A stretch of 64,000 nt of DNA from Ilyonectria destructans (Eukaryota > Ascomycota > Sordariomycetes > Hypocreales > Nectriaceae): the NCBI GenBank assembly GCA_020740775.1, contig JAHEWK010000004.1:124001-188000 (forward strand), given 5' to 3'. Under the pieces are notes generated by a model. It saw nothing but the letters and a program-made list of their open reading frames with translations, was not told where the DNA came from and searched no databases. Below, piece after piece: positions 10,082 to 20,780 of the stretch. The number at the start of each line of letters is the position of its first letter. Positions within the stretch are counted from its first letter, which is position 1. Position numbers and translations under genes: made by a program.

Positions 10082-11032
10082 ATGCCAAAACTTGAGCCGT
10101 ATAGAGGAGACTATTACCTCTGGAAATATCTACCTTCCATTCCAGCAGCAGCCATCTTCGCTGCGCTCTACTTTATCATTACGGCCGCAGTCGCATGGCG
10201 TATCTGGAAGACACGATCATGCTTTTGCACCGTGTTTGTCATCGGTGGCATTCGTGAGTAATTACCTCTAAGATCACACCTATGTCACTGGACTTGTTAA
10301 TAATCGAAACATATTCGATATCATCGGCTATATTGCTCGGAGAATGTCAGCAACACCATGGCAAAGCTAATGCCATTCGCTATCCAAAACGCCTTCATCC
10401 TCTTCGCCCCTGTACTGTTTGCAGCTTCGATCTATATGACCCCATCTCGCATAATTCGCAGCGTTGACGGAGAAAGGCACTCCTTCATCGTCCCCAGCTG
10501 GTTAACAAGAATCTTCGCTACGGGCGACGTTCTCGCGTTATCAATCCAAAGCAGCACTTCAGGTATCATGGTGATCCGCGATCTCGCGTCACTTGGTGAA
10601 GGCGTCGTGATTGGAGGCCTTGCGTTTCATATCGTCATCTTCGGTATTTTTGGGGTCACAGTGTCCCACTTCCATATAAAGATGCGTCGGGATCCGGTGG
10701 TGGAAAGTATTCCTGCCAGTCTTCAGTGGGAACAGCTTTTGCGTATGCCCTACGCTTCGAGTGCCCTGGTTATGGCACGATCCATCTTCCGTATCATCGA
10801 GTTCGTTATGGGCCATGGTGGTTATCTAGTGACTACGGAGTGGCCACTCTCCGTTTTTGACGCAGTACCCATGTATATGGTCATGGTAATATTTTGGAAG
10901 TGGTTCCCGTCAGCTGTCCAACAGTCTAACGTCGACGGCTACAAAGATAGACAGGTTGAACCGATTACTCCAATGGGTAATACTTCACAAGTTCTTGAGG
11001 AAGTTGAGACAGGCAAACGAGGGCAGGTGTAA
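10082..11032 (+). pseudogene. Second RTA1-like gene, probably disrupted
   Basis: Paralogue of the gene at 5281. Exon 1 (10082-10250) codes MPKLEPYRGDYYLWKYLP, a first helix, then RIWKTR, ending at a GTGAGT donor, the same splice position as its paralogue. The next block should begin FDIIGYIARRMSA at about 10314, but no AG acceptor stands before it: the paralogue has CATAAG, this copy has ACATAT. After RRMSA the frame is lost, and MAKLMPFAIQNAFILFAPV resumes in another frame at 10358. No available AG joins exon 1 in frame with that block. The remaining 224 codons are open to TAA at 11030-11032 and keep the helices and the RSIFRIIEFVMG segment. The breakdown looks recent; a truncated product from 10358 is possible. 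Confidence 0.65.
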
Positions 11033-11188
11033 GGGCAGCATAGGCGGAAACAGGATATGCAGTAAGGGGTACTTTGGCACAGCAAGCTCGTGGCTATGAA
11101 GGTTAACGCTTATAGCTCTGCAAAAAAAAGGATTCCCGATATTTTCTGGACCCAACTGTCACTATGATTACTAAAGAAATAATTACAT
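11033..11188. other. Short 3'-3' intergenic gap
   Basis: Between the end of the second RTA1-like gene and the stop of the minus-strand esterase gene. It contains an A-run at about 11121 and nothing else seen. Confidence 0.35.
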
Positions 11189-12944
11189 TTATAACTCATC
11201 GCCGAAGAAGTTGGCTCGAGAAGCACTGTGATCTCTGCAAGACCAACACCTGGAGACTGTGGCATCTCCACAGTCCTCTTCAAAATAAGCCTTCTGCGGA
11301 AAAGGACATAGGATGCGACTCCAGTTTTTTCCTTTGGAGTCCCTAAAGCTAATAGGAGAACTGGTCGGCGCGGTACCATTCTCCACCCAATTGCGCAGTT
11401 GTTTGAACATGGCGGTCGGTTGGCCGCCACTACCGCCAAAGCAATGTGCAAGTCCAGGGACTTGAAAGTATCGGTAAAAGCTTTGGGCGTCTGGGTCTAG
11501 CGATGCGACAGCCTTGTAGTATGCCTCCGTACTCTTGGCTGGGATGACGTTGTCGTCCTACCAAGAAGATAATTAGCAAATGGGCTGCGGAGCAGCCGTC
11601 TACTCTCCGATTAAAGGTGTGAGTTGGTTTACTTACGAGACCGTGGAAAGTGAGCATCTTTCCTCCAGCAGCTCGGAACTCTGATAAGTCGGGATCATAC
11701 GTGCTGATAAATGACTCGAACTGTTGATGCCCGAAGTTGATCAAGGCATCGAATTTGTCGTGCGTAAGATTTCCGATCTCAAAATTCGTGTTCTTTGCCA
11801 CAAATAGCTGAAGCCACTGCGCGCCAAGGACATTAGGCTGGCTAACGCATTTGCCATCGCTCGAGCAGTTCGTGGTTGCGATGCCGGATTGGTAAGACAT
11901 GGCGCCAGTGAGATCAGAGCCAGGGTTAAAGCCGTACCAGATTTGCTTCCCCGATGCGGATACAGGGCCTTGCCAGGTTGCGTTCACTACAGAGGCCGCG
12001 GTAGAGCTGATTTGTATCTCGCCACTGGTCTGCGAGCAGTATATAGTTGTTCCGACGAGCTGGAAAGGATCGAAAGTGGCAAGACATCTCTCGGCATCCG
12101 CTATCAAGCCGTCAACCACGCCATCTAACTTATCGCAGGTCGATATCGCAGCTTCCGTGATTGCATCCAGCTCACAACTATACGGGTATTCACCCATCAT
12201 ATTCATCATTTGCTGCGGCCAGAAGATACTGGCTGCGAGCTTGGGCATTTCGAGAGCGGGTGCCCCGGCGGCGATGCCGTCATACGCGGTTGGGTAGCGC
12301 TGTGCGAGCATCAGACCTTGGCGTCCCCCTTGGGAGCATCCATTCCAGTAGGAATACAACGGAGCCCTGTTGTAGAATGTTTTGATGACTTCTTTGCTGA
12401 TCAAAGCCTGTGGATTGTTAGTATGACGACACTGCAGGACGAAAGGACAGCCCACCTGGTCGTTGAGAGACGTAGATGCCAGATTCTGCAGCTTTTGCAC
12501 GTCGACCTGTCCAGGGCTAAGAAGAGCCCAAGAACTCATATCCTCTGGGTCTGCATCAAGTCCAAGTCCTGCATCTGTCGTGCTTGTGGCGTAACCCTCT
12601 GCAAGAGCACCAGCCATGGTAGCATACGAGAGGAAAAACCGACCAGCAGCAAATCCCCCACCGCCAGCGGCATAAAACCTCTCATTCCATCCATCGAGAG
12701 GGAGCCAGATCTCAATATTTATTCGGTCGTCGGCGCCTGGATGCGTATATGTAACAGTGACGTTGCAGAAAGCGACGTTTTCTGCTTCAACAGAAGGCTG
12801 TGTAAATCTATAAGCATTATGGATGTTTCGTGTGAAATTTGTGATAGGCGTTGCCTCGATAAAAAGGATTTCAGTGCCAAATACGGCCGGTGGTGTTGCG
12901 AAGGTGCTTGGTACACAGGTATTAATGAGAGACACGGCATTCAT
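11189..12944 (-). CDS. Tannase / feruloyl esterase family protein
   Basis: Esterase of the fungal tannase-feruloyl esterase family (alpha/beta hydrolase), which splits ester bonds of gallate or ferulate in plant material. Three exons: 12944-12456, 12407-11637 and 11557-11189. The first intron (12408-12455, 48 nt, branch TACTAAC) is in frame and would be missed by simple ORF reading. Motifs in order: NVTVTYTHPGADD, RFYAAGGGGFA, the nucleophile elbow WNGCSQGGRQG with the Cys-Ser pair, the Asp in HGLDDNVIP formed across the second intron, and the His in PGLAHCFGG, which together give the CS-D-HC triad. Family members are usually secreted. This start shows no convincing signal peptide, so an upstream exon or an intracellular form is possible. 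Four ATACTCGTA motifs lie upstream. Confidence 0.85.
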
Positions 12945-13100
12945 GTTTTACAAGTTGCTGCAGCATAAATTGACCTCTAGATCTGCGTAGACTTGCTGTG
13001 GGTAATTCTGTTATTTAAGCTGTTCAATTGCCCTGGGGTTGTTGAGAAACTCTTCGAAGCGGCGTGAAAGACAACAAAAATATCACCCACAGCAATACGG

Positions 13101-13317
13101 ATACTCGTAATTTGCTTTCTTCTTGCGAACGTATGTGGCCCCGGATACTCGTATTCAAGTCAAGCATGAGGCGGAGTCCAATGATGTACGCTATCTCCTG
13201 CAACCAAGGCTCCACCCTGGTCCAGACTCAAGTATTCCAAGTGGGTTCTCCCCACCGCATGAAATAATACTCGTACCAGAGCTTTGATGCTCTGACACGG
13301 AATTAGAATACGAGTAT
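13101..13317. promoter_or_regulatory. Cluster of four ATACTCGTA motifs (copies 4-7)
   Basis: Copies are at 13101-13109 (+), 13145-13153 (+), 13267-13275 (+) and 13309-13317 (-), that is 157-373 bp before the esterase ATG. The last site reads AATACGAGTATT, almost palindromic. Two copies have an adjoining CGG, the triplet many Zn2Cys6 proteins contact. The role is inferred from clustering and position. Confidence 0.5.
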
Positions 13318-13825
13318 TTGGTGAGCACTCACGTGGTGGATGATGGCGTAGGATGGTGTCGGATAGCCGAGACACTCCGGATGCTTCGGGGTCTTTGGCC
13401 TCATCTAGCTATTGGCATAAATGAGGAAAAAGCTAGGCTGGTGACGAGGCCGGTGACGAGGCAGGTGGCGGTGACACCTATGGTGATAAAGGAAAAGCCA
13501 CTGCCGCAATAGCCGTTGAAATCTGATATCCTGCTATGTGAAAAACGTAGGCTGAATATATGTCACTGGACCCAGAACCCCTTCATGATTATTAATTTTA
13601 GTAACTGGTGATTTTTCAACTAATTCACTAAAGATCCTCGACAGCGATAGCTTGGCTCTTGGTGTCAGGGAATGAACTGCCTCTCAAACCACTGATGACA
13701 ATCTGTCAGTCGTCCCCTGTACTGTGCCTTCTGACGGCGTAGTCTGCAGTGCGCTTGCTATTCTTGCACCGATGTCTTTCCGAGGAGCATTCTTCAAGAC
13801 TGGATGGATATTATACTAAGGGCAA

Positions 13826-13869
13826 GTAGGCAGGTGCTCCTGCTTTGTCGAGGTGAGTCTATGTAATAT
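13826..13869 (+). repeat. Dispersed short repeat, copy 1
   Basis: GTAGGCAGGTGCTCCTGCTT followed by GTCGAGGTGAGTCTATGTAA and TATG closely matches 21000-21041. Differences are mostly transitions. It lies about 55 bp before the LTR-like repeat. Confidence 0.5.
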
Positions 13870-13925
13870 GAATAGGGTTGCCGTATCAATTGCTCTGCCA
13901 CTTGGCCCATCCTTACTCTAGTCAT

Positions 13926-14293
13926 TGTGATGGGGCCAACGGTCCACCTGGAGTTTAATACGGTAAGGGAGGCCTGCGCTAGCTTAGGCAGTCCCTACGT
14001 AAGGCGTTGAGTCTGCTTGAAAAATAAGAGGCACGCTTTTTCCTTTCTTCAATTAAAGAGAGACCTTTGGTCTCAATACGCTCCTTCTACTGCAGCTGTC
14101 GCAGCAGCTCTTGATATTATTTCCTCTTTCTTTCTCTTCCAAGGGATCTAGAAGCAATTGATCAATTGCTCCAGCAATCTCCCACTCCCAGAAGACAGCT
14201 TGAGTGTTGTCGTTCCCGATCTCTCTTCCCTCTCGGCCCCTACCCTACGGACGGGTGTGGTCTGCACTAAGGACCTCGCCCACCAACAAATCA
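13926..14293 (+). mobile_element. Solo-LTR-like repeat, copy A
   Basis: A 368-bp segment beginning TGTGATGGGGCCAACGG and ending CACCAACAAATCA matches 56197-56565 along its whole length. It has TG...CA ends as in retrotransposon LTRs. This copy is GC-richer: many C or G positions are T or A in the other copy, as expected if copy B was mutated by RIP. No matching target duplication is visible at the chosen edges, so the exact limits are uncertain. Confidence 0.6.
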
Positions 14294-14860
14294 TGCTGAT
14301 CCAATCGTCAATCCACCCGCGACTACGTTCCTTGCCTCGCTAGACAGGATAGCTAGGCCAGCAATGCAGATACTGGCATATTCATCCTGCTTCACCAGAT
14401 GCTTCAGCAGCGCGGACATCAGCTCGAGCACGCCACCCCAAAGCCGTTTATGACCTTCCATCAGCCCACCCGCAAAAATCCAAGCCAAGTGAATGCTTTC
14501 TGCTCTTGACAACCACGGGCAAAATCGGGCTTCGACGACCCATCGGGCTGGGCATTTTACCTTTGCCGATATCTAGCTTTTCTATGATCTAGTTTTTATC
14601 ATCTAGCTTTTCCAGCTGCATAAACCATCCCGGGAGGTTACAGTTGAGGCGGCAAGGCTTACTGCTCCACAAAAGCACCCTTATGAATGTTTCTGCAAAA
14701 AGATGACTCAAATTCATGTTGGGGAAAGCTACATGCCCGTAGGTATAAAGGAACCCCGAGGCCTCCTCACATTCGAACTGCCCTTACCTACTACACAACA
14801 ACCCATCAACTACGCAATAAGCCATCAGTTCATTCTCCATCAAGTCAACTTCTCATCATC
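14294..14860. promoter_or_regulatory. 5' region of the following hypothetical gene
   Basis: No gene seen. A TATAAA at 14744-14749 lies 112 bp before the ATG at 14861, a plausible core promoter, and is followed by a CT- and CA-rich leader. Confidence 0.4.
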
Positions 14861-15931
14861 ATGTCTATACCAGCGCGTCAGGGTCAATCACAATCCGATG
14901 AATTACCATTACCACCATCCCGGCGGCCCCCAGCAGGATACACAAGAGAAGAAGCACTCTGGAAATATCGCACCGACATGGAGGGTGAGCATCGGGTCCA
15001 GGTTCGTGTGCACGCCGTCACAAACACCTACAGAGCACCACTTGGAATTCCCGGCCCAATTCCCGACATGGAGGTATCAGACGTACTTGATTGCTGCAAC
15101 AAGTCGGTGGCTGTCTATGTGCCATTACTCACTGGAGAAAGCCCTAATCAAAGAGCACTTTATCCCCTCGTCCACAATTACTTGTATCATCGGTGGTTTC
15201 GCCCGTACCAAAGCGAAATCGAGCTGAAACGCTTCATCTGCAAAACCATCACACCGACAGATTTACCACACGAGCCTTCACCTTCAGAGGCAACAATTAA
15301 TAACTTCATCTCGCTAAACGGAGCCATATGTGCACACGTCAAGGAAAGACATGGCATCTACGACGAGCAAGTTTCTGCGGGCCAGCGTATACAAGAATTG
15401 AGATTTTACGGCGACCACAGACTGTATATGCTCCAGCCGCTATTTCAAGCCCTGTTCATTATCGTTTGTGTCCGTAGCTACACCTGCCGTGAGGACTCTA
15501 CAAACATAGGCCAATTTCCGGTGCTTCTAGTACGCACGGGTGTCGAACAAGGGCTAAGTGCTCCAATCACGTTTCAGGGCTTGGCTGGCGCGGGAGACAA
15601 CTCGGACTCTGCCTACTACATCAAGACGACGCTTGAGACGGCGGTTGATTTTGTCATGGCCTTGGAGGCCCGAGAAGCGGCCGTATTCGGCCTCCAGCCG
15701 GACCCTAAAGCTGCGTTCGAAAGCTGGAAAGAGAGCCTGATATGCGGGATGGGACTATATGAAGAGGACCTGGGGGATGAGCCGGTGATTGGGCCTAGCT
15801 CCAAGTTTGTTGACATCAACAAATATTCAACATGGGGTGGACATGGCAGGTGCCAGGATAGGGCGGCGAGGGAGTTTGAAGAATCGCTTCTGAGATGGCA
15901 AAGGGATGAGATGAAAGGGGACTTGGACTGA
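14861..15931 (+). CDS. Hypothetical protein, 356 aa
   Basis: Single-exon frame. The ATG at 14861 follows a CATCATC leader and TATAAA 112 bp upstream; an in-frame extension to 14687 exists but runs through the probable leader. I do not recognise the family. There is no signal peptide, membrane helix or zinc motif. Visible features: a proline-rich start (ELPLPPSRRPPAGYTREEAL), a middle part with YPLVHNYLYHRWFRPYQSE and LRFYGDHRLYMLQPLFQALF, and a charged C-terminus. The long intact frame, balanced composition and promoter-like context support a real gene. Confidence 0.7.
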   Translation: MSIPARQGQSQSDELPLPPSRRPPAGYTREEALWKYRTDMEGEHRVQVRVHAVTNTYRAPLGIPGPIPDMEVSDVLDCCNKSVAVYVPLLTGESPNQRALYPLVHNYLYHRWFRPYQSEIELKRFICKTITPTDLPHEPSPSEATINNFISLNGAICAHVKERHGIYDEQVSAGQRIQELRFYGDHRLYMLQPLFQALFIIVCVRSYTCREDSTNIGQFPVLLVRTGVEQGLSAPITFQGLAGAGDNSDSAYYIKTTLETAVDFVMALEAREAAVFGLQPDPKAAFESWKESLICGMGLYEEDLGDEPVIGPSSKFVDINKYSTWGGHGRCQDRAAREFEESLLRWQRDEMKGDLD

Positions 15932-17645
15932 GTATGAGGATAGTTTTATATTAGGTACCATTCAATTGATAGACATCCTTTTGAACAAACAAGATTGGTG
16001 TTTTAAAATGATTTTAAAATGAGAAAATCAACCTTGAGGCTGTCAGCGCAAAACAATGATAGCTGTATATTGGAGGCTTAGTATAAATGTTTCGTAACTC
16101 TCGGTTTATCCATCATGCAGGATTAACCCGTAGTAATTTCTTGGTTTCAAGGTGTTTATTGAAGATTCTCATCCTCTCCTTTGGTTCTGAAGCGCCTGTG
16201 AAAGCAGTTGGCCAAACCCAAACATCCAAATCCCTAGAGCACAGTTGCCTGTGAGTCTTGGCTGATGGCATCTTGATGAAGCTCGATGCCAGGGTCCAAG
16301 TATGTGAGGTTTCCGTCCTTTTTGAGCTTCAGAATGTTTCTCTCATTCAGAAACGGGATTGGGAAGTGACAACGGTCTCAAAACTCGCCACGATGCCTTC
16401 GATCAAACTCGTTCACTTTTAGGCAAACATCAACTAATCCCGCTGCGCCGAGAGTCACTGTTTCCTACATGGGTCTAAAAAAAGGATACTGGAGCAACAT
16501 CTTACTACGTAGCTATGTTTTGGATTACTACCATAGTTAACGGACTGATGCTTGATGAACTTATATACCATCGACTGCCTGAGCTTAGAGTTCGCATGAC
16601 TGACCAAGGCCGTCAAACACCCTATTATTTCCAACTAGATCGGGATTATTACCTTCTCTATTGTCACTCCATCGACAGAATGATACGGCCGGTCTGGCCA
16701 CAGATCGTCAGCGAAAGCTTCAAGGAATAGCAGTGAGGCTGAAGGTATATCTTCCTCTAAGCCTACAGATTGATATACTTACAATAAAGGACTTGAGGTC
16801 CTGTATCTCCTGATTGACAAAGATAGATAGGCAGAGTCAGGGATATTATGCTTTCCAGTAAAGTAAGTCATCACTTGTCTTCTAGGCGGTTTGCTCCTTT
16901 AAATTATGCAAGTTGCTTCTAGAATAAGATATTGCACTCGGAGACTTGTTACATACTCTAGGCAAGGATTAGGTTTAACGGACTTTCGACCTGTTGCCTC
17001 CTTTACAGTTAGCTTTCTGTTGGTAAAGATGGTCTTAAGCTTCAATTGTGTTATTTAGCCGTTATTTTAGTTATTCTTCTTGCCTGCCTAATTTCATATC
17101 CTCCGAAGGTCCTTACCGATGTGGCTCAACCGCTCTTCTACGCGATCCAGCTGTTTCTTGATATTTCTAGAGTATCGAAATGCATCCTATTGCGTTTATT
17201 TATCCTCATTCTGTTCCTCTGGCGTTAAGGGGGTCGAATCTGGCGGCCAATAATGCTTCGGTGGCTTCCGTACTGATAGGGTCTTGTTAACATTTATGGG
17301 AGAGATGCCAGAAGTATGTATGAAAATCAGCTTGGATGTTCTCCTGACTAAAGCCTTTCACTGAAAATATTTTATATTCTGGTTTGACGAGTTAATTCCA
17401 GCGCTCCCAACAAGACAAGCCTAACCAAGACAAAACAAGTCAAGTTAAGTCGACAATCTTATCAAGCGAGAGGGCTTTCTTTTCTGTTTTCGTTTTTTTA
17501 GCTTGTTGGTCTTGTCTTGATACGGGCTTGGTAAGCAAGAACCCTATGAGCTGCCTTACCTCAGATGATAAAAGTCCTACTATCACGCCTAAAAGTTCGA
17601 AAGTTCGCCCCGAGCGCACCACGCTCATCACCGTCAAGATGTCCG
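15932..17645. other. Gene-poor, AT-rich stretch
   Basis: No gene recognised. A 71-codon frame at 16515-16730 has no known motif and is probably chance. From about 16740 the sequence becomes AT-rich and contains repeated CAAGACAA-like words around 17400-17450, then runs into the hAT relic. Confidence 0.4.
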
Positions 17646-18790
17646 ATATAGGCAATACCTCTTACTGTTGAGCTTCTAGTCCCCCCTCTGGGTATGTATA
17701 CTAGGGTACCCTAACCTCTTGATAGGCAATACCTCTTCAGTGGCCACCCTCTCGGAAGCAGTTACCAAGGCGGCTAGCCAACCATCGAACCTAAACACTA
17801 GATCCGCCCCAGCCGGAAGCACCGCGTTTGCTACTTTTCGTGGGGGATGGTCCGATGCCGACCAGCTCCGAGATATCAACACCAACGAGTTTCCACCTAA
17901 GTTAGCTTGAGGAGCAAGCCCAGGATCCGACGCGAAGATCGCGTACCGACCGAGTTGCTATACGGGAAGAATAAGATGAGGAAGTCGCCTATCGATCCCT
18001 ATGCCCGGCGGCTCACCAAGGTCGTTGGAAAGGGGGAGACTTCTAGCTTCGCAACCAGTGTGATCAAAAGAAGGAAATATCGATTTACGCCCTCGTCAAC
18101 AGCAGGACAAGCGGAGCGCTTCGGTACTTAAGGAAAGATTACGATATTATTGTTGGCGAGGTAGACGGCGAGACTACAGAGTCGAGTCACCTCGCCGGTG
18201 TCAACGCCAGCGAACGGTACTCGACTTACAAAGGCAAGCCGCAGAACACTTAACGATTCCGAGGCGAAAGGCAGACCTATTAAAAGAGCTACTGCTCCGT
18301 TAGATTGTACATGTCGATATTCCCTCTCAACCGTCGAACACCCTGACTTTCGAAAGCTTTTCGGCTTATGAGTTGAAGAATTCGTTGACGAGCTTTTGCC
18401 TCGCAGCGGCGTTACATTCGATTGTGATTAGAAGAAGAGTACCGGTCGCAAAAAAAGCTACCAAGAAGCCCACTTGCCGCCTCTATGTATAAGAAGCATC
18501 CCACCTTCGATCTTTGGACTTCCCCTCAAAAACACGCGCTTCGCGGCGTGGCTATTCACTCCACAGACGCGTTGAAAAGACCGCAGACGTCGCTTTTGGC
18601 CTTGAGAAGGCTCTGCGGCCCACGCTGTAGTGAAGATATCAGCCCAACGTTGCGTGAAAGACTCTCGGAGTACGAGATCTCTGCAGACGAGTTAGGGTGC
18701 TTCACGTGCGACAAAGCCAACGCCAACTATAGCGCAGTCAACGAGATTATCGGTGCTCTTTACATCACGTTCAGCAACAGGGGTTGTCTC
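17646..18790 (+). pseudogene. Decayed hAT-family transposase
   Basis: Pieces of a hAT transposase appear in order but in different frames. The end of a BED zinc finger lies near 18090-18150 (PSSTAGQAERFGT, then LRKDYDIIVGE). The RNase-H-like core lies at 18500-18780: FDLWTSPQKHALRGVAIH, SLLALRRL, LSEYEISADELGCFTCDKAN. The last matches the hAT pattern in which DNA-like Asp-Asn residues follow a hydrophobic strand; here DN reads DK. An opening frame at 17646 (MSDIGNTSS) may be the N-terminus. Stops and frameshifts interrupt it, and the C-terminal dimerisation part is missing where copia sequence in the opposite direction begins. Confidence 0.65.
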
Positions 18791-18889
18791 GGTTGTTCGG
18801 GCCGTCTCGGCCGCTGGGGCTGTCTCGGCCGGGCTAGCTGAAGCTAGGGGTGTTGAAGTTGCTGACCTGGCTAGGATCTTATTCAATTC

Positions 18890-19520
18890 GATGACCTGTT
18901 GACGATGAATTCGTCGGGTCTGGAAGATTGTATCTACGCCTTAAAAGACGGATCCAGTCGTGGGGTTCCAATTGTATCTCTTATTAATAAGACAGTCTGG
19001 CAAAATAATATTGTACGGAAGGTTGGTATATAGGCCACGTTAATCACCTTGAACAGACTGTCTTCTAGGCATACGAAAACATCGCCAAAGCCTAGTATTT
19101 CTAGCTAACCGTTGCCCGTGAAGATAACCTCTGTCTGATCAGACGATCTGTAGTTGACTAGCCTAGTTGGGCTATTACAGATATATATGTCTGACCCAGA
19201 ATCGAGGATAAAGGAGTCCGTAAGCGGATAGGTTATCTGATGAGATGCTTGAAAGTTAGCCCGTTCAGTCAGACGGTAAAAATCAGGGCTTGGATCAGGG
19301 CTGCCGTCAGCAGCCGGATTCCAGACTCCAGCAAAGGCTGTGCCTCTAACCTCCGGGCTTGACGAGGCCGGGGTCTAATTTCTCCTCCGCATTATGACTT
19401 CAACCCTCTTACGGATAAGAGGGTTTTTGAGATGCTGGATGACCTTGAATTCGATGTCTTTATCTGCCTCCCAGCCGGCTGGTCTGACAGCAGGGATTAG
19501 ATAGGGATAATCGGCATAAA
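18890..19520 (-). mobile_element. Ty1/copia retrotransposon fragment (gag end and protease), decayed
   Basis: On the minus strand, about 19290-19000 reads FAGVWNPAADGSPDPSPDFY, then SHQITYPLTDSFILDSGSD, IYICNSP and NVAYIPTF. DSG is the aspartic-protease active site, and the following I-C-N and A-Y-I-P pattern is that of copia pol polyproteins. Upstream (19500-19380) a gag-like piece reads WEADKDIEFKVIQHLKNP. Integrase, reverse transcriptase and LTRs are absent, and stops interrupt the frame. It abuts the hAT relic head-on. Confidence 0.7.
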
Positions 19521-20043
19521 ATTAGCGTTGCCTGCCGAGGTATTTTGATGGTTTTTAAGTAGTAGCGTTGTCAGAGACTCCTTGGTGGATAGAAAAGCCC
19601 CCCCTTGCCGCCGCCGGCTAGGGCTTTGGAATAACATTCCCAAGTGCGAAGATGGATCCAGTCTTTAACTGTCTACAGAACTGAAACTTGCAATACTGAA
19701 CGAACTCCGTTGATTAATATAACATAAAGCCCTGAAGGTACAGGCAGAACCTCTTCCTATTTTAGAAGCTACATATGGTACTCATAGTGAGTGGCCAAGA
19801 GATACTAGCCGACGATTCACACACCTCGCAGAATTATACAGACAACTACTTGACTGTTAACAACTGATATACCATCCGCCTTCCAACGAGTATTCGGCCC
19901 GGATCCTCCCTTGTATCTGACTAGTTGGAGGCAAGCGATGACTTAGATAACGCCTTTCTATGCTTTCGTATCTCTTTCCTCGACAGAGGGCGTTCGATCG
20001 GTGCCACGGGTGGCATCGGGATTGGCTCTACCACCTCCAGCCT
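19521..20043. other. Intergenic, no gene seen
   Basis: A CCCCCCCTTGCCGCCGCCGG stretch lies at about 19600. There are no recognisable coding motifs. Confidence 0.3.
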
Positions 20044-20780
20044 CTAACAGAGGTTTGACATATCACTAAACGGGAACACGCGCACAGAGGCGATGATTCG
20101 GCGCCCGAACATCTCAGGGTAGTCTGCCAACATTCGTGCGAGCCCCTTTCCGTGATCGGTACCGAGAAGAGCAAAGAATCCATCGTCACCAGCCTGAAGA
20201 TCTACAACCGCCTTGGGGGGGGGGAGCCGCAAATAGATTTGATGACATCCCTAGTCTCCTAGATTAGGCCGTTAACTATCAATCATCCACGAGACTAGGG
20301 GGAGAACAAAAATCTTACGTCGTTGTCGATACTCAGACGCCATATCGTTTCCAGACCTTTCGTATCGCCGCCATATGCGGTCGTGACTCGATGGAAAGTA
20401 ACAGCCATTAAATCGGTCCAGAATATCTGCCCAGGCTGCTTCCAGAATAGGTCGCGATCGGAATAGTTGCAAGTGCATAGAATCGCCCGTCCATGTATAT
20501 GGACGTAGCTTTGGTATGGATGCTGCTGGTTGCCGGGGTTTGAGGCTAGTGCAAACACATAGTCGTTCGTCGGGAGTCCTGCATCCTCAATGGCACGTAT
20601 CATCCCTGCATCGATAGAGATTTCGGACGGCGGATCGAGGGTGAGGATATAATTTGGAGCGATCGTTGGTAAGGGTTGGACCCTATCTCCACGCTGGTGT
20701 ATCTCCCGCGCCATCTGGGCGTATAGCTCTTTGCCCTTGGACACTAGTGCTTCGTGCTGCGAGAGGATATTCGACGACAT
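20044..20780 (-). CDS. Conserved-looking hypothetical protein, two exons, 209 aa
   Basis: Exons 20780-20319 and 20211-20044 join in phase 0 across a 107-nt intron with a GTAAGA donor, CCTAATC branch site and CCAAG acceptor. The product starts MSSNILSQHEALVSKGKEL and contains PNYILTLDPPSEISIDAGMI, NPGNQQHPYQSYVHIHG, PGQIFWTDLMAVTF and, in exon 2, GDDGFFALLGTDHGKG and FGRRIIASVRVF. It is soluble, with no signal peptide or helix. I cannot name a function. A nine-base G run (plus strand, about 20215-20223) lies in the intron just before the acceptor. The dense, motif-like blocks on both sides of the intron support a real gene. Confidence 0.7.

Larger units (their letters stand above)
12945..13925. 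other. 5' region of the esterase gene, motif-rich, no gene seen
   Basis: No coding region recognised. It holds four of the seven ATACTCGTA copies (13101-13317), two of them preceded by CGG (CGGATACTCGTA). One copy of a short dispersed repeat lies at 13826-13869. Confidence 0.4.

Noticed and set aside
10282..10467. 61-codon frame over the break in the second RTA1-like gene
   Set aside because: It runs through the presumed intron in a frame different from both conserved blocks.
11899..12968. Long plus-strand frames of 132 and 252 codons opposite the esterase gene
   Set aside because: They are shadows of the minus-strand coding sequence, which carries the family motifs.
16515..16730. 71-codon frame in an AT-rich stretch
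   Set aside because: No motif, no promoter-like context and no conserved composition; kept only as a remark.
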